IMG/VR virus record: IMGVR_UViG_3300046791_000098
Location: 1 to 40,206 of that record
From: a virus
Direction: 5' to 3' (one strand)
DNA length: 40,206 nucleotides
Shown here: positions 15,800 through 23,847 of the stretch, in pieces
How the letters are laid out: the number at the start of each line of letters is the position of its first letter
Position numbering within the stretch: position 1 is the stretch's first letter
Made by a program: the position numbers and the translations under genes
The notes under the pieces: generated by a model
The model's input: only the letters and a program-made list of their open reading frames with translations
Told to the model about the DNA's origin: nothing
Database searches by the model: none

Positions 15800-18339
15800 A
15801 AAAGATATTGTTTTTTATATTACTTATTGTTTCAATTCAGTCTTTTGGGCAGCCTACTGGATTTCAGAAGAGAATTGTAAACGAAAGACTTCAGGGCGGG
15901 TTTATAGTTGATTCTCTTATGGTGATGCCAAGATTTACAGACACTACACAAGCTAATCTTCATAAACGTTTTGATACTTGCGGAGCCTACTTCTTTTCTT
16001 ATACAAAAGATTCTGTTTATTATAGAGCGTGTAATCCTAAAAGATGGATCTGTGTAGGATCGGGAAGTGGTAGTGGTAGCGGTATTGATAGCCTTTACGC
16101 TGATACAACTTTTCATAAAGTATCAGCCTATACAGCAGACCAAAAAAGAGGCAATGTACTTGGTGAAATTTATTCGCAAACGACCTTTACAGACCTTGAT
16201 ACATTTACTGTAAACACCTCACCATATAAGCCAGCAACTATTAGTAATTTGAAAATCCTTTTAGGGAAAACAGGAACAGATTCAGCATCATTAGTTACAT
16301 TAAAAAGATACACAGCACTTGACAGGTGGACAATGAAAGCGGGTTTTATTGTTGGTGATAAATCATCAATAAGCTACGGATTTGGTTTGTTTATGTATTC
16401 GGTGAATACAACTTTTGCACAAGACGTAAGGGCGCAATTTACACAAAGAACTACACCAGGTTATGATGGCTATATTACTATTGATGATGGTAATCATGGT
16501 ATTGCCTTTACAACTCGTGCAACTTCGGCAACCAATGTTATTTTTTCAGTAGGTGATTCAATAGAATTTTCACTTAATAGGAATAAAAATATTTTCACAG
16601 CAACTGCAAGGAATGTAACAACCGGTAATGCTGAAGTTTCTGTTTCCTATGTTTACACTGGACTAACAACAGCGGTGAATACAGGAAGTCCTGGCTTTTT
16701 TGCGGTTGGCAATGATTCTGTTTATCATTATTCTTTTTATTCTGATGAAAGTACAGGTGCTGACCTTATGCTCATTGGTGATTCTAAATTTACATGGTAT
16801 GGCAATGCAATTACTCAATCTATTCCTAATCTATTATATGCACAAGCTGGTAATGTAATAAATACAGGGAAAAGCGGTGATAAAACTGCTGAAGTTCTTT
16901 TGACCCTTGATGAAATGATTGCTTTAAATCCACGGCAGGCACTTGTTACTATTGGTAGTAACGATATAAGAAACGGAGTAAGTGAGGCAACGTACAAAGC
17001 AAATATTGATACTATTTATAACAGATTAACAAGAAACGGAGTTGATGTTTTTTTTGCGTTAATGTATGAAACAAGTGTTGACCAATCAGTACTTAGAAGC
17101 TATTTATTATCACGATACCCAACTAAATATATTGATGAAGCATATACGGCTACACTTAACTGCAATAGCTGCTTACTGGCAGATAATATTCACTTAACTG
17201 CTTACGGGAATAAAAAATGGGTAGAAGGGCTTTTGCAGGGCGATAAAATTGACTTTGCTACACTTGGGCATTTCTATGAAATGAAATATAGAACTGGTGA
17301 TTTATACTACCCTGCCATTGGCGATAGCTTTATAGTGCATACAAATTTTACAGGTAGAAAATTAAATGTTTTCAGAGAGGGCGAACTACAATGGGAAGCT
17401 GATACATACGAACCATCCAGTATTACCCGAAATATTGATACTATATTTTTCCATCCGCCACTTGCAACTGGTGAAAGAATAAGGATTCAATCTTACAATC
17501 AAATACAGTGGACTTCTATTGTTAAAGAGGCAGAGCCAGTATCACCACTATTTGACACTTATACGGGTCAAGCATTAGGATATTCTGTTAGGCTTCTTAA
17601 TAGTGCTTATTCTGGAAATTGTATAAGAGTAAGAAGGAGCAGTGATAATGCTGAACAGGATATTGGTTTCTCCAATAGCGAACTTGATACAGTAACACTA
17701 AAATCATTTATTGGTGCAAATTCAGCTTATGTTAAGACATGGTATGATCAATCTGGGAACGGTTCAGATGCCACACAAACAACTTCGGGTAATCAACCAA
17801 GAATAATGAATGCCGGGGTTATTGACAGAGTGCAAAATAATGATGGTAACTGGATAGCTGCAATAAAGTTTGATGGCACAGATGATTATTTATCTTTTAC
17901 AAACATTGCCTTTCCTACTGAATATTCAATGTTCATGGTACAAAAAAGAACATCAGCAGGGGTAAATGGGGCAGTGCTTAGTGGTGACCCTTATACCGGA
18001 TTTTTCATGCAGTATAATGATGATAAACTATATGTAAGTAAGAATAGTGGGGCTGGTATTACAAGGGATGTAGCAGATGCAACAGCAACTTATTGTTTGT
18101 TAAGTGGGTTTGATGATGCTTCAAACATATTGAGTGCTTATAAAGATGGCTCCGCATATACGTTGACAGCCGAAGCTGCTGCATTTGGGTTTAATGGTCA
18201 ATGGAATAGGATAGGTGTATTTGCTGGTACACAATACAGCAATGCACATATTAGTGAAATAACTCTTTATACAAGTGATAAATCAGGTGACAGGACAGGT
18301 ATAGAATCTAATATTACTTTATTCTTTCACACTTATTAA
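15796..18339 (+). CDS. Tail fibre / depolymerase with signal peptide, SGNH esterase and lectin-like domains
   Basis: The N-terminus is a classical signal peptide of Bacteroidota type (KKILFFILLIVSIQSFGQ). A Ser/Gly linker near residue 95 leads to a strand-rich domain. Residues about 326-485 form an SGNH hydrolase: GDS at 328-330, GSND at 387-390 and DNIH at 463-466 supply the Ser, Gly, Asn and Asp/His of the family. The last 260 residues match a concanavalin-like domain found in arabinofuranosidase-type and phage proteins: RVRRSSDNAEQDIGF, then KTWYDQSGNGSDAT and IKFDGTDDYL. Such a protein would deacetylate or bind surface polysaccharide. An export signal is odd for a virion fibre. Confidence 0.8.
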   Translation: MKKILFFILLIVSIQSFGQPTGFQKRIVNERLQGGFIVDSLMVMPRFTDTTQANLHKRFDTCGAYFFSYTKDSVYYRACNPKRWICVGSGSGSGSGIDSLYADTTFHKVSAYTADQKRGNVLGEIYSQTTFTDLDTFTVNTSPYKPATISNLKILLGKTGTDSASLVTLKRYTALDRWTMKAGFIVGDKSSISYGFGLFMYSVNTTFAQDVRAQFTQRTTPGYDGYITIDDGNHGIAFTTRATSATNVIFSVGDSIEFSLNRNKNIFTATARNVTTGNAEVSVSYVYTGLTTAVNTGSPGFFAVGNDSVYHYSFYSDESTGADLMLIGDSKFTWYGNAITQSIPNLLYAQAGNVINTGKSGDKTAEVLLTLDEMIALNPRQALVTIGSNDIRNGVSEATYKANIDTIYNRLTRNGVDVFFALMYETSVDQSVLRSYLLSRYPTKYIDEAYTATLNCNSCLLADNIHLTAYGNKKWVEGLLQGDKIDFATLGHFYEMKYRTGDLYYPAIGDSFIVHTNFTGRKLNVFREGELQWEADTYEPSSITRNIDTIFFHPPLATGERIRIQSYNQIQWTSIVKEAEPVSPLFDTYTGQALGYSVRLLNSAYSGNCIRVRRSSDNAEQDIGFSNSELDTVTLKSFIGANSAYVKTWYDQSGNGSDATQTTSGNQPRIMNAGVIDRVQNNDGNWIAAIKFDGTDDYLSFTNIAFPTEYSMFMVQKRTSAGVNGAVLSGDPYTGFFMQYNDDKLYVSKNSGAGITRDVADATATYCLLSGFDDASNILSAYKDGSAYTLTAEAAAFGFNGQWNRIGVFAGTQYSNAHISEITLYTSDKSGDRTGIESNITLFFHTY

Positions 18340-18340
18340 T

Positions 18341-19396
18341 ATGAAAAAAACATTCACAATATTATTTATTCTTGCCTCACTTGTTTCTTTTGGGCAAGCG
18401 AAACACAAAGAGAAGTTTGGGGTGTATAAATTTATGGACTCTGTTTATTTTGGTAACATTCCTTACAGCGCAAGTGCCTCAATAGTTCATTTGGGAATTG
18501 ATACATTAATAACTTCTCCTACTTATGGGAAGTTGGTGAGGAAGACGGCAAGCGCAGCGACTCCGGGCATTGATGCTGTTTTAGCAGTTGGGCAAGCATT
18601 GACAGCAAACAGGACAATAGATGTAGGCTCTAGTGATTTAATAATAAGTCAATCTGGAATTTTTACTTCAACGTTTGGAAGTAGTGGAAGTGGGCTTGTT
18701 TCATCGTCTTCTACAAATGCTGGATTATATGGTATTTCAACTACTAACGTTGCAGGGGTTGTGGGTGAAAATTCAGATAATACTACTGCGCCAATACAAT
18801 CTCAAAAGAATTTAAGCAATACCCATATATCTTCACCAACTTTATTTTTATTAAGAACAACTTCAGGAACAGCAATAAATGGGATAGGTCAAAAAATAAT
18901 GTTCGGGGTAGAAACGTCAACAGGGGCGCAGGATACTTCGGCAACAATAGAATCTTATTTAAAAAACGCAACGAATGCAAATAAAACGGGTCAGTTTGCA
19001 GTTAGGGGTGTAACAAATTCAGTAATTGATACTGCAATGGTTTTAGGTGGTTATGTTGATCTTACCGAATCTTCAGCAACAACATTTACTTCTACAACAA
19101 TAGCCTCCAGTAAAATTCAAGGCGGGACAATTTTGATTACTATCGAAGCAAACAACGGAACAGAATTTCAAGCAAGGACAATGAGGTTTATTTGGGTGGC
19201 AGAAAATAAAGCCGGAACAATGGCGATAACATTAAGCACACCAGAAGAAGTAGTGGCGGCTTCAACAGGAACATTGACTTGTACAATAACAGGAACGGAT
19301 GCCGGAAGCGGAGTTTTAAAATTTAATGCAAATGCCACAAGTTCTTTGACCCAAACTGTTTTAAGATGCTCTTATCAAACGTTTAAAAATTTCTAA
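18341..19396 (+). CDS. Fibre-like protein with signal peptide
   Basis: The 351-residue protein starts with a signal-peptide-like segment ending SLVSFGQ. It continues with Thr/Ser/Gly-rich, strand-forming sequence typical of phage fibres (SGIFTSTFGSSGSGLVSSSS, LYGISTTNVAGVVGENS). The second half is again beta-rich (EVVAASTGTLTCTITGTDAGSG). No catalytic motif or intramolecular chaperone domain is visible. The segment KFMDSVYFGNIPY after the signal recalls adaptor parts of the neighbouring fibre. It shares its stop base with the next start (TAATG). Confidence 0.6.
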   Translation: MKKTFTILFILASLVSFGQAKHKEKFGVYKFMDSVYFGNIPYSASASIVHLGIDTLITSPTYGKLVRKTASAATPGIDAVLAVGQALTANRTIDVGSSDLIISQSGIFTSTFGSSGSGLVSSSSTNAGLYGISTTNVAGVVGENSDNTTAPIQSQKNLSNTHISSPTLFLLRTTSGTAINGIGQKIMFGVETSTGAQDTSATIESYLKNATNANKTGQFAVRGVTNSVIDTAMVLGGYVDLTESSATTFTSTTIASSKIQGGTILITIEANNGTEFQARTMRFIWVAENKAGTMAITLSTPEEVVAASTGTLTCTITGTDAGSGVLKFNANATSSLTQTVLRCSYQTFKNF

Positions 19397-20367
19397 TGAA
19401 ATACTTAATCATCATACTTATACCTGTTTATTGTTTCGGTCAAGTAAAAGATGTAAAATTAGAAAACAATACTCTTTACAAATTAGTAGGTAAGGATTGG
19501 CAGCAAGCTGGATCGGTAATTGGTGGAGCCGGAAGCGCCCAAACTTTAATCTATGATTCTATTTGGGGATCGTACTATTCAATCGGATCAGGAGTAGTTG
19601 GGCATCCAGGTCAGTTCAACGTAGGGATAGGAGTTGGCACTTTTGAGAACGCAACTACTGCACATTACAATATTCATATCGGCCAGAGAGCAGGATGGCA
19701 AACTACAGTTGGGCATGATAACATTTATATAGGCTGGGAATCGGGCAGGCAAAATACGTCAGGAAGTAATAATGTAGGAATTGCCGGAGAAGATGCTTTA
19801 AGGGATAACACAACAGGATTTAATAACGTAGCTATCGGAAGGGGTTCGATGATTTCAAATACCACTGGAAGATACAATACAGCCACTGGTTACAATGCTT
19901 TACAAGCAAATTTAATCGGGGAAGGGAATACAGCCTTCGGTGCTTACAGTATGGCTTTGCACGTTAATGGAAGTAACAATACAGCTTTAGGATATTATTC
20001 ATTAGAAACAAATTCAGAAGTTGCGGTTAATAATTCTATCGGAATAGGTTACCAAGCCGGAATTGGAAATACTTATTCTAATGCAATCTTAATAGGGACA
20101 AATGTAAGCACAACTAAGAACGGAGGTATAAATATTGGTGGGGTTTATAAAGGCGATATTACAACCGGAGTTGCTGAAGTCAATTCAATAACTATATCTG
20201 GAAGAACAATTACATTTGATGATAATTTCATGTATGTAAAAACAAGTACAGGAGTGACAAAGAAAGTAGCCTTACAAGATATAGCCGCTCCTGTTCAAAA
20301 GATAATTGGAGTAAAGACATACAATTCACAAGGTCAATTATTATTTTATCAACCCGTTTATCAATAA
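19396..20367 (+). CDS. YadA-like fibre / adhesin with signal peptide
   Basis: A short signal-peptide-like start (KYLIIILIPVYCFGQ) is followed by about 160 residues (roughly 75-235) of imperfect 14- to 20-residue repeats. Their recurring form is GxxNxxxGxxAL with N-T-T-G turns, for example SGSNNVGIAGEDALRDNTTG and GRYNTATGYNALQANL. That is the left-handed beta-roll pattern of trimeric YadA-type adhesin heads. The C-terminus (IIGVKTYNSQGQLLFYQPVY) is short and lacks an S74 peptidase. I infer a trimeric receptor-binding tip. The gene ends the fibre group. Confidence 0.7.
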   Translation: MKYLIIILIPVYCFGQVKDVKLENNTLYKLVGKDWQQAGSVIGGAGSAQTLIYDSIWGSYYSIGSGVVGHPGQFNVGIGVGTFENATTAHYNIHIGQRAGWQTTVGHDNIYIGWESGRQNTSGSNNVGIAGEDALRDNTTGFNNVAIGRGSMISNTTGRYNTATGYNALQANLIGEGNTAFGAYSMALHVNGSNNTALGYYSLETNSEVAVNNSIGIGYQAGIGNTYSNAILIGTNVSTTKNGGINIGGVYKGDITTGVAEVNSITISGRTITFDDNFMYVKTSTGVTKKVALQDIAAPVQKIIGVKTYNSQGQLLFYQPVYQ

Positions 20368-20672
20368 TGCCTGAAATAAAGCTACCAGTTACATTTGCAG
20401 AGTTTGTAAAGAATAAAAAAGATGCTATCACTTACATGGCAATATTTGCTATGATGATACTCTTCGGGCTTTTGTATAAAGGATGGCAAAACGATAAAAA
20501 GGATTTAAGAAAACAAATCAGTGATTGCAATACTAATAACATTGCTAACGCATATACTTGTAAGGTGGAGAACGATCAATTAAGGGGACAGATAGTTGAA
20601 TTGATTACCGGGTTCAATGAAATGAAAGGCGAAATGAAAACACTTAGAAAATTAGGAATAATAAAAGAATGA
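20367..20672 (+). CDS. Membrane protein with coiled coil (101 aa)
   Basis: One transmembrane helix (residues about 24-40, ITYMAIFAMMILFGLLY) is followed by a charged periplasmic-type coiled coil with two cysteines. This is the topology of an inner-membrane spanin or a membrane anchor. It opens the membrane and lysis cluster, sharing a base with the preceding stop and four bases with the next start. Since a likely unimolecular spanin lies 1 kb downstream, a spanin role is only one option. Confidence 0.55.
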   Translation: MPEIKLPVTFAEFVKNKKDAITYMAIFAMMILFGLLYKGWQNDKKDLRKQISDCNTNNIANAYTCKVENDQLRGQIVELITGFNEMKGEMKTLRKLGIIKE

Positions 20673-21418
20673 AATATATCTGCCTGTTAATATTTATATC
20701 TTGTAATTATAGTAACCATGATAAGGTTATTAATAATAAACAAGTTGTTCATTCGTCATTTGTTGATTCATTTTCTAAAACAGTAGATAGTATTAAAATA
20801 GCATTAGCAGATTTTAAAGAGGTTTCAGATTTTGCAAAAGAGGCACAGGCAAGGATTCTAATGCTTGAAAGTAAAAAGAAAGCAATTGAAGTCCAGATAG
20901 GAGAGCAGCCTACTTATATGGCAGTACAGCCTGAAGATTATAAGCCTTCAGATGATAAGGATAAAGAGATTAACAGACTAAGGCAACAGGTTAGAGATTA
21001 TGAAAGAGAAATAGCTAAGTTAAAGAATAGGTTGTTTTACGATAGCATGAATCATATCAGTAAAAACTATGATATAGTTCCTGAGAATAAACCAGATGAT
21101 AAGAGTTTAATAATTACTCTCGATAAGAAGTTAAAAGGTGACGGTGATATTTCCGAACAGGGCGTAAGTGTTTACATAATGAAATATACTAAGGAAGCTA
21201 AAAAGCTATTTAAGGAGTATGGTAATTGTCAGACAAAAGACTTAAATTTACTTCAGGCGAAAGAGGCGAATTACTACAACGGCCAATATTTCTTTAACGA
21301 TATATCCCCTGGAAAATACTTAATAAAGGTTTGTGCTCTATTTGGAAACTGGATGGTAATTAACAAGACGGATTATAAACAGGAGATAAAGATGTTAATG
21401 TCTCCACCTATTCAATAA
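20669..21418 (+). CDS. Putative lipoprotein with coiled coil
   Basis: The start KYICLLIFISCNYSNHD reads as a short lipoprotein signal with Cys12 as the likely lipid site, though the residue three before it (Phe) is not canonical. A long helical section (about residues 45-125, with EINRLRQQVRDYEREIAKLKNRL) predicts a coiled coil. The last 110 residues are a compact domain with strands, ending GKYLIKVCALFGNWMVI. With the preceding membrane protein it could form a two-part envelope-spanning complex. Function not established. Confidence 0.5.
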   Translation: MKYICLLIFISCNYSNHDKVINNKQVVHSSFVDSFSKTVDSIKIALADFKEVSDFAKEAQARILMLESKKKAIEVQIGEQPTYMAVQPEDYKPSDDKDKEINRLRQQVRDYEREIAKLKNRLFYDSMNHISKNYDIVPENKPDDKSLIITLDKKLKGDGDISEQGVSVYIMKYTKEAKKLFKEYGNCQTKDLNLLQAKEANYYNGQYFFNDISPGKYLIKVCALFGNWMVINKTDYKQEIKMLMSPPIQ

Positions 21419-21429
21419 AAATTAAAATT

Positions 21430-21663
21430 ATGAACACGACTTCAAACATTAAAGACAAATTAAGTACTATCTGCGGATTATTGGGAGCGATTGCGGGGGC
21501 TATTCTATTAAGTGGGGTTGAACTTCCTACATGGCTTAAAACAGTCTGCGGGGCTACATCAGCCGTTTGTTTAGCAATCATTGGTTACCTGACTGGTAAA
21601 ACTCCAGCAGCCAAACCAAAGACAGAAGAGCAAGTTATTGACCAGAACGCTCCGAAGCCATGA
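21430..21663 (+). CDS. Holin-like protein (77 aa)
   Basis: The protein has two hydrophobic segments (about residues 13-28 and 36-52, ICGLLGAIAGAILLSG and VCGATSAVCLAIIGYLTG) joined by a short turn. It ends in a charged, Pro- and Lys-rich tail. This is the build of small phage holins that form the lesion releasing endolysin. The stop overlaps the next gene's ATG. Its place within 1.4 kb of the endolysin supports the call. Confidence 0.65.
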   Translation: MNTTSNIKDKLSTICGLLGAIAGAILLSGVELPTWLKTVCGATSAVCLAIIGYLTGKTPAAKPKTEEQVIDQNAPKP

Positions 21664-22184
21664 AAATATTTGCCCTCATATTACTCATTGGATTCATTGT
21701 AGGCTGCTATTCTGAAAAGAAAGCAACTACCCAATTTAACAAAGCGGTACTTTCTTATCCTCATATCCCTTTAGATTACTGTTCCTCAACTTTTCCTGAC
21801 AAACCGGATTCTGTAATTATTAAGACAGATACGATAGTTGAGATTGCTACAATGGATTCTTTAGTTTACGATACTCTTTTACTAAAGCATGATTCACTTC
21901 TAATTAGAACGATTGTAAAGACTAAGATCGTAACGGTTAGGAAGGATTCAATCATTTATCGAGAGAACAAAGCGGAATCTCAAAGGCTTCAATTATTAAT
22001 CAATGATTGTCAATCGAACAGTAATGCTATATTAAAAAGCAACCAGGATAAAGATTTAATAATTGCTGAATGGAAAGGCAAGGCTAAAAAACGATGGCTT
22101 TGGATTGCTTTACTGATCGGCGGTGCTGCGGCATTTACTGCTTTTAAAATCTGGAAACCTAAATTACCTTCAGTTAAAATTTAA
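21660..22184 (+). CDS. Probable unimolecular spanin (lipoprotein with C-terminal transmembrane helix)
   Basis: The N-terminus is a lipoprotein signal with a good lipobox (IVGC, Cys at residue 16). The middle 110 residues alternate strands with DTxV and DSL repeats (KTDTIVEIATMDSL, YDTLLLKHDSLL) and then a helix. The end has a single transmembrane helix flanked by basic residues (KKRWLWIALLIGGAAAFTAF). Lipid anchor at one end and transmembrane helix at the other is the defining build of u-spanins such as T1 gp11, which fuse outer and inner membranes at lysis. It overlaps the holin-like gene. Confidence 0.72.
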   Translation: MKIFALILLIGFIVGCYSEKKATTQFNKAVLSYPHIPLDYCSSTFPDKPDSVIIKTDTIVEIATMDSLVYDTLLLKHDSLLIRTIVKTKIVTVRKDSIIYRENKAESQRLQLLINDCQSNSNAILKSNQDKDLIIAEWKGKAKKRWLWIALLIGGAAAFTAFKIWKPKLPSVKI

Positions 22185-22188
22185 ATAT

Positions 22189-22422
22189 ATGATCTTCCTT
22201 CCTATCGGTATTTTAATAGTCTCAATAATTTCCTTTGTAATAGGTAATAAACAATGGAAAAGCGGCACTACGGTAACTGTTCGTGATCCAAGTGGCATCC
22301 CAATTGGAGAAAAAGATAGTTCAAAGCGTATGCCATGGACTTCAATAGGGGCCAATTGGTTCGGGATAATTTTCTTAGTAATATCTATCGGAATTGCATT
22401 TTGGATGTATCAAGAGAAATGA
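22189..22422 (+). CDS. Small membrane protein (77 aa)
   Basis: I start this gene at the ATG at 22189, four bases after the spanin stop and behind an A-rich stretch. Upstream in-frame ATGs would overlap the spanin needlessly. Two transmembrane helices (about residues 2-18 and 58-73) flank a 40-residue loop with strand character (TTVTVRDPSGIPIGEKDSS). It may be a second holin or an antiholin, or a superinfection-type membrane protein. The stop overlaps the next start (ATGA). Confidence 0.6.
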   Translation: MIFLPIGILIVSIISFVIGNKQWKSGTTVTVRDPSGIPIGEKDSSKRMPWTSIGANWFGIIFLVISIGIAFWMYQEK

Positions 22423-22811
22423 TCCCAATAGTTTACATACTATTAAATTTAATCCATGCCTTGTGGCACAGTTATCTCATCAAGAAAAACCGATTAATAA
22501 AATCAGGCCAGAAGATAATTGAATACAGCCTACTATCTATTTTAGCGGGATCAACAATATTAATACTTTCCGGAGGGCAAGTTGTCCCGCTAATTTTGTT
22601 TTCTATTCTTAGTCGAATGGCATTTTTTAGCCCATTCTTAAACATCTTTCGATTTGGTTTTTCAGGGATAAATTATGTGAGTATTTCAAGCAATAGAAAG
22701 AAGTGGACTTTTGATTGGTTCCAAGATCAAACGGGGTTGCCTGTACTATTCCTTAGAATTATTTACTTAATGGCTTTTTTAATTTATTTGATAATCTGGA
22801 TGAGACAATGA
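22419..22811 (+). CDS. Integral membrane protein (130 aa)
   Basis: A hydrophobic protein with about four membrane segments (PIVYILLNLIHAL, YSLLSILAGSTILILSGG, VPLILFSILSRMAFF, and a C-terminal LRIIYLMAFLIYLIIW). It has a basic loop in between. The ATG at 22419 is set by the ATGA overlap with the previous gene, and the stop overlaps the next start in the same way. I do not recognise a family. Context is the lysis cluster, but its size is unlike a classic holin. Confidence 0.55.
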   Translation: MIPIVYILLNLIHALWHSYLIKKNRLIKSGQKIIEYSLLSILAGSTILILSGGQVVPLILFSILSRMAFFSPFLNIFRFGFSGINYVSISSNRKKWTFDWFQDQTGLPVLFLRIIYLMAFLIYLIIWMRQ

Positions 22812-23005
22812 AAGATGTCCGTAAGCTAGTGGTCTTAATGTTCGCCCTTACAATCTGTGCTATAATGATGGCTATAATTTCATCATGGATTTATTACGGA
22901 TCGGCAAAACCTGAATCGGTTAATATTTTAGGGCATTTAATTGATACCATGCTAGGGGCTATAATTGCTTATTTAATGCTAAAACCAAACACAAATGAGG
23001 GATAA
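22808..23005 (+). CDS. Small holin-like membrane protein (65 aa)
   Basis: Two transmembrane helices (about residues 7-28, VVLMFALTICAIMMAIISSWIY broken by no charge, and 41-58, GHLIDTMLGAIIAYLML) with a short polar loop and a short charged tail. That is typical of class II holins. It overlaps the endolysin start by 11 bases, the tightest linkage of any candidate holin in this cluster. That makes it a strong rival to the protein at 21430 for the holin role. Confidence 0.6.
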   Translation: MKDVRKLVVLMFALTICAIMMAIISSWIYYGSAKPESVNILGHLIDTMLGAIIAYLMLKPNTNEG

Positions 23006-23501
23006 AGTATCTGAAGGCCGTGTAGCCTTATTACACCCTACTGTAAGGGCTGAAGTCAAACAGCTAATAGAAAAGGCCGAATCTGGTTTCCCGGCTACAA
23101 TGGCCGTTAGAATCGTTCAGGGGCTAAGAACTATTGCCGAACAGGATGCTCTTTATGCACAAGGCCGGACAAAGCCTGGTCCAATCGTCACAAAAGCCAA
23201 AGGAGGATCTTCGTTTCATAACTATGGCTTGGCTATTGATTTCGCAATTCTTACTGATAAAGACGGTAACGGGACTTTCGAGGATCTGTCGTGGGATATT
23301 AAACGAGATAACGATAAAGACGGTGTTGCTGATTGGCTGGAGGTGGTTAAAGTGTTTGAGGCTTCTGGATGGGAATGGGGCGGCAAATGGAGTTCAATTA
23401 AAGACTATCCTCATTTACAAAAGACTTTTGGTTTTACTTGGCAGCAACTTTTTGAGAAATATAATACTAGCGATATTAGTTCTGATTATGTAAGACTATG
23501 A
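22995..23501 (+). CDS. Endolysin, M15 family L-Ala-D-Glu peptidase
   Basis: The 168-residue enzyme has the zinc-binding set of M15 (VanY / T5 Lys-type) peptidases: His75 and Asp82 in SFHNYGLAIDF and His140 in DYPHLQ. It also has the preceding QGLRTIAEQDALYAQGR block. It would cut the peptide stems of peptidoglycan. Between the metal ligands lies an insert with two Asp-rich loops, DKDGNGTFED and DNDKDGVADW, which look like calcium-binding sites; T5 endolysin is calcium-controlled in this way. It has no signal peptide, so it depends on a holin. It ends the rightward late block and overlaps the convergent leftward operon by six bases. Confidence 0.92.
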   Translation: MRDKVSEGRVALLHPTVRAEVKQLIEKAESGFPATMAVRIVQGLRTIAEQDALYAQGRTKPGPIVTKAKGGSSFHNYGLAIDFAILTDKDGNGTFEDLSWDIKRDNDKDGVADWLEVVKVFEASGWEWGGKWSSIKDYPHLQKTFGFTWQQLFEKYNTSDISSDYVRL

Positions 23502-23675
23502 TTCTTCATATTGTTCTACCCAAAACCAGCCATATTCTTCTTCACCATCCCATGATTCATCATAACATACTACCATTTTATTGCCACAATTAGGGCAAAT
23601 AATAAAGTCGTCTCCGAGTGTGTCAAACCAGACTAAATCACCTAAATCAGCTTTACATTTTTTACATTCATGCAT
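23496..23675 (-). CDS. Small zinc-ribbon protein (59 aa)
   Basis: This short leftward gene encodes a Cys4 protein with CKKC at residues 4-7 and CPNC at 27-30. An acidic, aromatic tail follows (DESWDGEEEYGWFWVEQYEE). It is the last gene of the leftward operon. Its stop lies inside the last codons of the endolysin gene on the other strand. The spacing of the cysteines fits a zinc ribbon. Function unknown. Two bases separate it from the gene upstream. Confidence 0.7.
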   Translation of the reverse strand: MHECKKCKADLGDLVWFDTLGDDFIICPNCGNKMVVCYDESWDGEEEYGWFWVEQYEES

Positions 23676-23677
23676 AG

Positions 23678-23839
23678 TTATAATCCTTCTATTATTCTTT
23701 GTGGTTTAATTTCACTCACATAAATAACCTTAAAATCCTTCAGTTCTTTTTTAATGAACTGTATGATCTTATCTGCCAGGATTCCTTTGTCAAATTCCTG
23801 TTTGGATTGGATTTCTATTTCAAGATTTTGTTTCATCAT
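23678..23839 (-). CDS. Hypothetical protein (53 aa)
   Basis: A 53-codon leftward frame with a double Met start, fitted between its neighbours with gaps of two and eight bases. The product is predicted to be mostly helical with a closing strand (QEFDKGILADKIIQFIKKEL, then FKVIYVSEIKPQ). No family recognised. Tight packing in the operon and a balanced composition argue that it is translated. Confidence 0.65.
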   Translation of the reverse strand: MMKQNLEIEIQSKQEFDKGILADKIIQFIKKELKDFKVIYVSEIKPQRIIEGL

Positions 23840-23847
23840 ATTTGGTT

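Noticed and set aside
19600-20110. CRISPR array or DNA tandem repeat
   Set aside because: The periodicity is in the protein (YadA-type roll); DNA copies differ and spacing is irregular.
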